This document shows positions 7,769-12,204 of a stretch of 12,443 nucleotides of DNA, piece by piece (within the stretch, counting starts at the first letter, position 1; every line of letters starts with the position of its first letter). The notes beneath the pieces were generated by a model. It searched no databases, had not been told where the DNA came from, and was given only the letters and a program-made list of their open reading frames with translations. This DNA is from an uncultured Clostridia bacterium (GTDB lineage: Bacteria > Bacillota > Clostridia > Christensenellales > Borkfalkiaceae). The translations under genes and the position numbers were made by a program. Location of the stretch: assembly GCA_904502225.1 (NCBI GenBank), contig CAJGDO010000029.1:1-12443 (forward strand). The letters are read 5' to 3'.

Positions 7769-8860
7769 ATGAAAATCGTTTCTATTATTATGCTTGTCTT
7801 TGCACTATTAGGTGCAATCGACAGAATATTCAACAACAAATTCGGTTTAGGTAAAGAATTTGAAAAGGGTTTTAACCTGCTTGGGCAACTTGTGCTTTCA
7901 ATGCTTGGTATGATTATAATTGCACCTATCCTTGCAGACATTCTTTCACCTTTGTTTGATTTTGTTTACAACGTGTTTGGAATTGAACCTTCCATTATTC
8001 CAGCATCTTTATTTGCAAACGATATGGGTGGTGCACCACTCGCTATTGAAGTTGCAAAAAATACTCAACTTGGAACATTTAACGGAATGATTGTAGCATC
8101 AATGATGGGAGCAACCATTTCCTTTACTATTCCTTTAGCATTAGGGTGCTTAAAAAAAGAAAGGCACAAAGAACTTATTTTAGGTCTTTTATGTGGAATT
8201 CTCACCATTCCTATTGGTTGTTTAATTGCAGGTTTTATTTGCAAAATCGCCTTTATCCCCCTCCTTTTAGACTTGTTGCCTCTAATAATTTTTGCAGGCA
8301 TTATTTCTTTTGGACTTTTACGTTTTCCTAACACTTGTATAAAAATATTTAGCGTTTTAGGAACTTTAATTAAAATAATAATATCAATTGGCTTAATGCT
8401 TGGAATAACCGAACTTTTACTTGGTTTTAAACCAATTAAAAATGCTGACAGTGCTTTTAATGCTATAACTATTTGCTTGAATGCATCAGTCGTTATGGCT
8501 GGCACTTTTCCTTTTTTATTTGTTATTTCAAAAGCACTTTCTAAACCTATGAATAAACTAGGTGGTGCATTAAAAGTCAACGGCTATTCAACTGTTGGTT
8601 TTATTTCAACACTTGCAAACAACGTTTCCACCTTTGACTTGATGAAAGATATGGACAAAAAAGGTGCTTTTATTAACTCGGCATTTACAGTGTCTTCTTC
8701 GTTTCTTCTTGCAGACCACCTAGCCTTTACTATGGCGTTTATGCCTTCTTTCCTTTTACCTATGGTAATAGGAAAACTGGTTTCTGGACTTCTTGCAGTA
8801 TTACTCGCATTGCTAATTTATAAACGTGTAGAAAAAATTCTTGTTAATGAAGGAGTTTGA
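7769..8860 (+). CDS. eutH: EutH-family (ethanolamine-type) membrane transporter
   Basis: A 363-residue very hydrophobic inner-membrane protein with about 10 predicted transmembrane helices. It matches EutH along its length: the N-terminal helix followed by an AIDRIF segment, the EKGFNLLGQLVLSMLGM stretch, SLFANDMGGAPLAIEVA at about 71-87 (the family's ACDMGG region), and SMMGATISFTIPLALG at about 112-127. EutH helps ethanolamine cross the membrane. It is somewhat shorter than the E. coli protein (about 408 residues), mainly near the N-terminus. No ethanolamine ammonia-lyase, EutT/A/Q or microcompartment shell gene is nearby, so ethanolamine may not be the substrate; another small amine or amino compound is possible. 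The stop codon overlaps the translation signal of the AraC-type regulator downstream, forming a two-gene operon. Confidence 0.88.
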   Translation: MKIVSIIMLVFALLGAIDRIFNNKFGLGKEFEKGFNLLGQLVLSMLGMIIIAPILADILSPLFDFVYNVFGIEPSIIPASLFANDMGGAPLAIEVAKNTQLGTFNGMIVASMMGATISFTIPLALGCLKKERHKELILGLLCGILTIPIGCLIAGFICKIAFIPLLLDLLPLIIFAGIISFGLLRFPNTCIKIFSVLGTLIKIIISIGLMLGITELLLGFKPIKNADSAFNAITICLNASVVMAGTFPFLFVISKALSKPMNKLGGALKVNGYSTVGFISTLANNVSTFDLMKDMDKKGAFINSAFTVSSSFLLADHLAFTMAFMPSFLLPMVIGKLVSGLLAVLLALLIYKRVEKILVNEGV

Positions 8861-8861
8861 T

Positions 8862-9698
8862 GTGAAAAATTTTATTAAAATTGAAATCGCCAACAAACAA
8901 CAGGGTTTTACTTTCCTTCACAATGTAAATAACGGCGAAAACGGTTCGACTTCACACGTCGATAGAGAATTGTTTTCAACAATTGTCTTGCTTAAAGGAG
9001 AGTTAGACTATATCATTGAAGGTAAACGCATCCATTTGTTGCCAAGTGATATTCTTTTAGTCGGAAATGACGAGTTGCACAGAAGTGTTTTTAAAGAAGG
9101 TCTAGAATGCGAATATATCTTATTGATGGTTAACCTTGATTTTTTCGTTAAGCACAACTGCACCGAACTATCAGAAATGTTTTTTAATCGTGCCCTTGGC
9201 ACTAATAATATTATTCCAAGCGACAAAGTTTTAAGTTCTGGACTTTTTGAAATTGTTAATAGATTAGATAAATATGCTAAAGAAAATAATCCTAATCACG
9301 TTGTTATTAGTAGCGTTATTATTGAATTGCTTTACAATCTTGACAAACAAGTTATGAAGTTGGAAAAAATCAACCACAAACAACAAAAAATTAAAAAAAT
9401 AATTGAGTATATTAACGATAACCTAACCAAACATATTTCCCTTGAAGATATTGCAAGTCATTTTTATATGTCGCGCGAATATCTATGCAAACTTTTTAAA
9501 GAAGGTACAGGGTTTACTGTCAACAAGTATATTTCTTACAAACGAATTGTTCTTGTCCGTGAATATAACCTTAAAGGTATGTCTTTAGCAGTTGCGTGCG
9601 AAAAGGTTGGCTTTAACGATTACTCTGCATTTTATCGTGCTTATCATAAGATTATGAACGAATCACCAAGCCAAGGTATGTCTAAAATAAACTTATAA
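8862..9698 (+). CDS. AraC-family transcriptional regulator (GTG start)
   Basis: A cupin-AraC regulator of 278 residues. The N-terminal half holds a cupin-like sensing barrel (the HVDRELFSTIVLLKGELDYIIEG region, then LLPSDILLVGNDELH). The C-terminal ~100 residues contain two helix-turn-helix motifs: HISLEDIASHFYMSREYLCKLFKE, and the SLAVACEKVGFNDYSAFYRAYHK segment typical of AraC/XylS proteins. I prefer the GTG at 8862 because AAGGAG at 8850-8855 lies 6 nt before it; in-frame TTG 8841 and ATG 8847 lack such a site and fall inside eutH. The ribosome binding site lies within the last codons of eutH and the GTG follows its TGA by 1 nt, so translation is coupled. It probably senses the EutH substrate or a product and activates eutH, perhaps also the neighbouring operons through the shared TTGCAA sites. 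Confidence 0.9.
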   Translation: MKNFIKIEIANKQQGFTFLHNVNNGENGSTSHVDRELFSTIVLLKGELDYIIEGKRIHLLPSDILLVGNDELHRSVFKEGLECEYILLMVNLDFFVKHNCTELSEMFFNRALGTNNIIPSDKVLSSGLFEIVNRLDKYAKENNPNHVVISSVIIELLYNLDKQVMKLEKINHKQQKIKKIIEYINDNLTKHISLEDIASHFYMSREYLCKLFKEGTGFTVNKYISYKRIVLVREYNLKGMSLAVACEKVGFNDYSAFYRAYHKIMNESPSQGMSKINL

Positions 9699-9712
9699 TC
9701 ATTGTAATAAAT

Positions 9713-9749
9713 AAACACCGCTTTGGTTTTTGAGCCAAAACGGTGTTTT
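9713..9749. terminator. Bidirectional terminator between the AraC gene and the opine dehydrogenase gene
   Basis: AAACACCG-C-TTTGG (9713-9726) pairs with CCAAA-A-CGGTGTTT (9735-9748) with one mismatch and an 8-nt loop. The A- and T-rich stem base lets it work for the converging transcripts from both sides. Confidence 0.85.
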
Positions 9750-9767
9750 ACTTTTTCGTAAATTGCT

Positions 9768-10874
9768 TTACTTGTTGCCTGTGCGAACGTATTTAAGTAA
9801 AGTATCTTTATCCATACCGGCAATACCGAGTTGCTCTAAACTACGGCCTTCTTTACGCCAGTCTTTTTCGTGAACAATATTAATGATGTCAATAAAGCCG
9901 TTTGTTAATGGCATTTTAACACCGACAAGTTCTGCTATTGCAGCCCAAGGGACAAGGCCATAAGGAATGTCTTCGGTTAAATAACGGCTGTTAAGGTCAT
10001 TAGGTCCACAAATAGGTGTCAAGCCGATTGAACCGTGCCCTTCTTTATAAAGGTCTTGCCACGTCCATTCATAATCTGCAGGTCTGCCTGCAAAGTCTTC
10101 CATCGGTCTAAGGTTATAACCCAAAACTTCGCCTATTGCCTTTCTTTCTTTATCTAATGCTATATTAAGTCTGCAAGCAGATGGTGTCCAGCCATGTTCA
10201 TAAAGGAAGAAATTTACTTGTGGACTTTCAATTCTTGAAATGTTGAATAGCACTGGACCTGCGTGCCAGTCTGGGTTTACGATTGCTAAACCGCATTCTA
10301 ATACGTCGTGATAAATCTTTTCAAATGGAAAAAGGTCTTCACGCATTTGGTCAATAAGTTCTTCGCTCTTATCTGCAGGTAAAAAAGCAATATTGATTGG
10401 GTTTCTTCCAAATACGTTTACAGTGTCTGAACCAGGTGCCGTAAGACGTGCATCGTATGGAAGATTATTTGCATCTGCAAATACAGGGCAATCTTCCCCA
10501 TCAAGTTCTTTCTTTAATACAAGTGCTGAAAATGCACCTGGGAATGTTATAATGATTTGGTCTTTATGAACGTGTCCTTTAAGAAGTTTTGCATACCCAC
10601 TGTGTGCAAATGCTGGTGCAACAAGACAAATATAGTGGCAATCTTTTACTACTTCAGCAATATCATCGCTAACCATATTTAATTCTACAGGACCTTGAAG
10701 TTCTGGAATATTACCTTGTAATTTAATTGTTTTTGTTTCAAAAACTTTTTTCATGTTGTTTTTAAAACGTGGCATTTCATAAAGGTTTACCGTGTGCCCT
10801 TTAAGTGCAAATTCAGCAGCCATTGTATGTGCGCCGTTTCCGCCACCAAGGACAGCAATTTTTTTAGGTGTCAT
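9768..10874 (-). CDS. NAD(P)-dependent opine (octopine/nopaline) dehydrogenase-family protein
   Basis: A 368-residue two-domain dehydrogenase. The Rossmann motif VLGGGNGAHTMAAEFALKGH is at about 8-27, and the acidic Glu33 at the end of the second strand favours NAD. The C-terminal octopine/nopaline domain contains NPDWHAGPVLFN with His204, matching the conserved catalytic His, and ends with RSLEQLGIAGMDKDTLLKYV as in many bacterial members. Opine dehydrogenases reversibly join an amino acid and a 2-oxoacid (often pyruvate) by reductive condensation. Bacterial homologues of this group are mostly uncharacterised, so the substrate pair is unknown. The gene converges on the eutH-araC pair and is the only gene of its unit. 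AAGGAG at 10883-10888 is 8 nt before the ATG. Its product, if run in the oxidative direction, would include a 2-oxoacid suitable for the E1-E2-E3 complex. Confidence 0.88.
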   Translation of the reverse strand: MTPKKIAVLGGGNGAHTMAAEFALKGHTVNLYEMPRFKNNMKKVFETKTIKLQGNIPELQGPVELNMVSDDIAEVVKDCHYICLVAPAFAHSGYAKLLKGHVHKDQIIITFPGAFSALVLKKELDGEDCPVFADANNLPYDARLTAPGSDTVNVFGRNPINIAFLPADKSEELIDQMREDLFPFEKIYHDVLECGLAIVNPDWHAGPVLFNISRIESPQVNFFLYEHGWTPSACRLNIALDKERKAIGEVLGYNLRPMEDFAGRPADYEWTWQDLYKEGHGSIGLTPICGPNDLNSRYLTEDIPYGLVPWAAIAELVGVKMPLTNGFIDIINIVHEKDWRKEGRSLEQLGIAGMDKDTLLKYVRTGNK

Positions 10875-10916
10875 AATTTTTTCTCCTTTTTTATTTTATA
10901 AACTACTATATTAAAT

Positions 10917-10976
10917 ATAATACTACTTTTTTAATTTTTATCAAGAGCAAAAATTAATAATAAGTTTGCAATTATT
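10917..10976 (-). promoter_or_regulatory. Promoter of the opine dehydrogenase gene with upstream TTGCAA site
   Basis: On the minus strand, TTGATA (10944-10939) and TATTAT (10922-10917) are separated by 16 nt. The start point would be near 10910, about 36 nt before the ATG. TTGCAA at 10966-10971 lies 44 bp upstream of the -10. On the plus strand it sits in TTTGCAATTATT (10965-10976), an exact 12-mer also found at 7661-7672 upstream of eutH. Confidence 0.5.
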
Positions 10977-11018
10977 AACATCGCTTACTCTATCGCAACG
11001 ATGTGCCATGCCAATTAT

Positions 11019-11041
11019 TTTTGTTCATCACAAGCACCAAA
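11019..11041. repeat. Repeat block shared with the flank of the tRNA-Leu-like fragment
   Basis: TTTTGTTCATCA (11019-11030) followed by AAGCACCAAA (11032-11041) recurs in the same order at 11702-11713 and 11723-11732. Both copies lie just downstream, in the minus sense, of a tRNA or tRNA-like 3' end. The rest of the stretch 10977-11066 shows no gene; it lies between the opine dehydrogenase promoter and the tRNA-Arg terminator. Confidence 0.4.
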
Positions 11042-11066
11042 ACGTTAAGTTTTTCGCAACCTATTA

Positions 11067-11104
11067 AAAACAAAGAGACCGAATTATATCGGTCTCTTTG
11101 TTTT
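11067..11104 (-). terminator. Terminator of tRNA-Arg
   Basis: AAAACAAAGAGACCGA (11067-11082) pairs perfectly with TCGGTCTCTTTGTTTT (11089-11104) around a 6-nt loop. Minus-strand transcription then runs into TTTTTAATAG. The base of the stem touches the encoded CCA of the tRNA. Confidence 0.88.
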
Positions 11105-11178
11105 GGCGTTCCCACAGGGAATCGAACCCCGAACTAGCCCTTAGGAGGGGCTTATTATATCCGTTTAACTATGAGAAC
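11104..11178 (-). tRNA. tRNA-Arg (anticodon CCT)
   Basis: Read on the minus strand from 11178. The acceptor GTTCTCA pairs with TGGGAAC (7 positions, one G-T). The D stem is GTTA/TAAT with an AACGGATA loop. The anticodon stem AGCCC/GGGCT encloses loop CTCCTAA with anticodon CCT (decodes AGG). The T stem CGGGG/CCCTG has loop TTCGATT. The discriminator is G, followed by encoded CCA at 11106-11104. Confidence 0.95.
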
Positions 11179-11207
11179 TTGTGTTATTCTTTTTTAACTG
11201 CCTAACT

Positions 11208-11236
11208 ATATTATCACTTTATCAAAAATTTTTCAA
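11208..11236 (-). promoter_or_regulatory. Promoter of tRNA-Arg
   Basis: Minus-strand TTGAAA (11236-11231) and TAATAT (11213-11208) with a 17-nt spacer. The start would fall near 11201, about 23 nt before the tRNA 5' end. Confidence 0.65.
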
Positions 11237-11298
11237 GTGTTTTTATAACCTTTTAATTTATAAAAACAAAAAACCATCTTGACTATGTTAATTCCGAC

Positions 11299-11316
11299 AT
11301 ACTTTTGAAAAAGTAT
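11299..11316. repeat. Short inverted repeat upstream of the small RNA units
   Basis: ATACTTTT (11299-11306) and AAAAGTAT (11309-11316) form an 18-bp dyad with a 2-nt centre. It is AT-rich and could be a protein-binding site or chance. It lies 11 bp before the dyad at 11327. Nothing else is seen in 11237-11298. Confidence 0.3.
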
Positions 11317-11326
11317 CAACACAAAT

Positions 11327-11364
11327 TAAAAATAGTTGACTATTTTTATAAAATTGCATATAAT
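11327..11364 (+). promoter_or_regulatory. Strong promoter of small RNA unit 1 with a 22-bp operator-like dyad
   Basis: TTGACT (11336-11341), 17-nt spacer, TATAAT (11359-11364). The -35 box sits inside a perfect dyad with 10-bp arms, TAAAAATAGT (11327-11336) and ACTATTTTTA (11339-11348), separated by TG. A protein bound there would block RNA polymerase. Confidence 0.65.
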
Positions 11365-11370
11365 AATATT

Positions 11371-11430
11371 AGAAGTTGTCATTCAGACAACATTGCCCCG
11401 CTCATTATTTGAGAAGAGGGCTTTTATTTT
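11371..11430 (+). ncRNA. Candidate small RNA 1 (~60 nt)
   Basis: No coding frame is supported, but a near-consensus promoter is followed at the right distance by two hairpins. Hairpin 1 is GTTGTC/GACAAC (11375-11380 and 11386-11391, 5-nt loop). Hairpin 2 pairs GCCC with GGGC (11395-11398, 11418-11421) and, inside, CTCA with TGAG (11401-11404, 11410-11413). A TTTTATTTT tract follows, giving a terminator. The expected transcript is about 11371-11430. I do not recognise the family. A leader of a following gene is unlikely because no gene follows on this strand. Confidence 0.5.
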
Positions 11431-11449
11431 ATAAATACTTTACAACTTT

Positions 11450-11484
11450 ATTAGTTGACTAATTTTGTTAAAATCGTATATAAT
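11450..11484 (+). promoter_or_regulatory. Promoter of small RNA unit 2 with a related dyad
   Basis: TTGACT (11455-11460) and TATAAT (11479-11484) with 18 nt between them (or TATATA at 11477 with 16). The -35 lies in a dyad with 6-bp arms ATTAGT/ACTAAT (11450-11455, 11458-11463) around TG. The 10 bp TAGTTGACTA are identical to unit 1; the outer bases differ but still pair. Confidence 0.6.
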
Positions 11485-11490
11485 AATTAC

Positions 11491-11568
11491 AGTGAGCGTC
11501 GGGTTCTTCCGACCGTGATATTTAAATCCCACTCACAAGAGAGCAATTTTTTGCTCTCTTTATTTTTT
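11491..11568 (+). ncRNA. Candidate small RNA 2 (~78 nt) ending in a strong terminator
   Basis: The start is predicted near 11491. A closing stem GTGAG/CTCAC (11492-11496, 11532-11536) encloses a GC-rich hairpin GTCGG/CCGAC (11498-11502, 11509-11513, loop GTTCTT) and an unpaired AT-rich stretch. Directly after comes a perfect 10-bp terminator stem AAGAGAGCAA/TTGCTCTCTT (11537-11546, 11551-11560, loop TTTT) followed by TATTTTTTT. This is a complete promoter-structure-terminator unit with no convincing reading frame. I do not recognise it as a known riboswitch or small RNA family. Confidence 0.55.
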
Positions 11569-11599
11569 TGGCTTGTTTTTAGTACTAATTTTTTTCATA

Positions 11600-11676
11600 T
11601 CCCGTTTATTGAGTCTTGTTTTAGTTTTAACCAAATATTTTTCTTACCAACGGGAAATTTGCAAAGCAAATTTTCT
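11600..11676. repeat. Noncoding stretch with two inverted repeats
   Basis: TCCCGTT (11600-11606) and AACGGGA (11649-11655) can pair over a 42-nt loop. AAATTTGC (11655-11662) and GCAAATTT (11666-11673) form a tight hairpin with loop AAA. No coding potential is convincing between 11569 and 11682, and no T-tract follows, so these are not clear terminators. Confidence 0.35.
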
Positions 11677-11682
11677 CCTTAA

Positions 11683-11695
11683 TTCAAGTCCCATC
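11683..11695 (+). repeat. Isolated tRNA T-arm-like sequence
   Basis: TTCAAGTCCCATC is identical to the T loop and 3' T stem of the tRNA-Leu at 12022-12104, but here it stands on the plus strand with no tRNA body around it. It is one of five such T-arm copies within 360 bp. Confidence 0.5.
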
Positions 11696-11715
11696 ACTTT
11701 CTTTTGTTCATCATA

Positions 11716-11757
11716 AAATAAAAAGCACCAAACTTTGTAGTTTGATGCTTTTTATTT
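11716..11757 (-). terminator. Terminator downstream of the tRNA-Leu-like fragment
   Basis: A long stem of 11716-11734 with 11739-11757 (one C-A mismatch, loop TTGT), centred on AAAAAGCA/TGCTTTTT and CAAACT/AGTTTG. On the minus strand it directly follows the CCA of the tRNA-like 3' end, just as the terminators follow the two intact tRNAs. Confidence 0.75.
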
Positions 11758-11796
11758 GGTGCGAAGGATGGGACTTTCGCCTGTGCGACCATACCC
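11757..11796 (-). pseudogene. tRNA-Leu-like 3' half (pseudo-tRNA)
   Basis: On the minus strand this ends in AAGTCCCATCCTTCGCACCA (from 11776), matching the T-stem, acceptor and CCA end of tRNA-Leu(GAG) at all but one position. GTATGGT further upstream (about 11789-11795) matches the start of its variable arm. The 5' half, D arm and anticodon arm are absent and the T-loop is altered (GCGAAAGT instead of GTTCAAGT), so no functional tRNA can form. The GCGAAGG acceptor strand suggests it derives from a different leucine tRNA than the intact one. Because it keeps a terminator, it looks like a once-real tRNA gene whose 5' part was replaced. Confidence 0.55.
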
Positions 11797-11810
11797 GATA
11801 AGAAACTTCT

Positions 11811-11970
11811 AAGGATGGGACTTGCTCCGTCGTCCTACGGATGCAAGCACCACTCCGTGGCGACTATCACGCCGGGGTAGCAAACAGTAGATATCTACTG
11901 TTTGGCGACAACTATTACAAATTACACTTTACTTTTTAAGTTGTCGCTACCTACCCGTTCAAGTCCCACA
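11811..11970. repeat. ~158-bp structured element bounded by inverted T-arm sequences
   Basis: The outer inverted repeat is TGGGACTTG (11816-11824) and CAAGTCCCA (11960-11968). Inside it lie several structures. CTTGC-TCCGT pairs with ACGGA-t-GCAAG (11821-11847, one bulge). CCAC/GTGG (11850-11860) forms a small hairpin. GGGTAG/CTACCC (11875-11880, 11951-11956) closes a three-way junction. That junction holds a perfect 12+12 palindrome with arm CAAACAGTAGAT (11881-11904) and a 9-bp stem GCGACAACT/AGTTGTCGC (11905-11913, 11939-11947). No reading frame is convincing. It could be a MITE-like or other small repeat element, or a structured RNA. The outer arm uses the tRNA T-arm sequence, which suggests it arose from or targets tRNA genes. 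Confidence 0.5.
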
Positions 11971-11987
11971 TAAACTTGCATAAAAAC

Positions 11988-12017
11988 AAAACACCCGACC
12001 ATTTGGTCGAGTGTTTT
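11988..12017 (-). terminator. Terminator of tRNA-Leu
   Basis: AAAACAC-C-CGACC (11988-12000) pairs with GGTCG-A-GTGTTTT (12005-12017) with one mismatch and loop ATTT. It lies a few bases beyond the tRNA 3' end on the minus strand. Confidence 0.8.
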
Positions 12018-12021
12018 ATTT

Positions 12022-12104
12022 TGGTGTGAAGGATGGGACTTGAACCCACACGGATAACCATACGCCCCTCAAACGTACGCGTCTGCCAATTCCGCCACCC
12101 TCAC
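12022..12104 (-). tRNA. tRNA-Leu (anticodon GAG)
   Basis: Read on the minus strand from 12104. The acceptor GTGAGGG pairs with CCTTCAC (one G-T). The D arm is TGGCGGAATTGGCAGACGC as in leucine tRNAs. The anticodon stem TACGT/GCGTA holds loop TTGAGGG with anticodon GAG (decodes CUC/CUU). A long variable arm follows, then T arm GTGGG-TTCAAGT-CCCAT, discriminator A and encoded CCA (12024-12022). Confidence 0.95.
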
Positions 12105-12116
12105 ATTAGCCTTTAT

Positions 12117-12145
12117 ATCTTACTCAAATTTTTTTAGTTTGTCAA
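12117..12145 (-). promoter_or_regulatory. Promoter of tRNA-Leu
   Basis: Minus-strand consensus TTGACA (12145-12140), 17-nt spacer, TAAGAT (12122-12117). The start falls a few bases before the tRNA 5' end at 12104. Confidence 0.65.
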
Positions 12146-12204
12146 GAATATTTCAACACAATTTTACATATTTACAAACTTTTTTTAATTTTTGTTTTTA
12201 TAAG

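Noticed and set aside
8065..8580. 171-codon open frame antisense to eutH
   Set aside because: It is a mirror of hydrophobic codons in eutH; the sense protein is a clear family member and no start signals were seen for the antisense frame.
8841..8861. Earlier TTG (8841) or ATG (8847) start for the AraC gene
   Set aside because: Neither has a ribosome binding site and both lie within eutH; GTG 8862 has AAGGAG at a 6-nt spacing.
7769..10874. Ethanolamine-utilisation microcompartment locus
   Set aside because: Only eutH is present; no lyase, shell or cobalamin-related gene is in the window.
11491..11568. Riboswitch or T-box leader
   Set aside because: No coding gene follows on the plus strand within reach and I could not match the conserved cores of known riboswitch classes; kept only as a candidate small RNA.
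11455..11682. Plus-strand open frame starting at TTG and spanning small RNA 2
   Set aside because: Its start lies on the -35 box, it has no ribosome binding site, it runs through a perfect terminator hairpin and its composition is low-complexity Phe/Ser-rich.
11757..11840. A third functional tRNA on the minus strand
   Set aside because: Only the 3' half is recognisable; acceptor 5' strand, D arm and anticodon arm are missing and the T-loop is altered.
11760..12045. CRISPR-like array from the repeated AAGGATGGGACTT
   Set aside because: The spacings (47 and 218 bp) are irregular, the repeat is a tRNA T-arm sequence, and no cas genes or further units exist.
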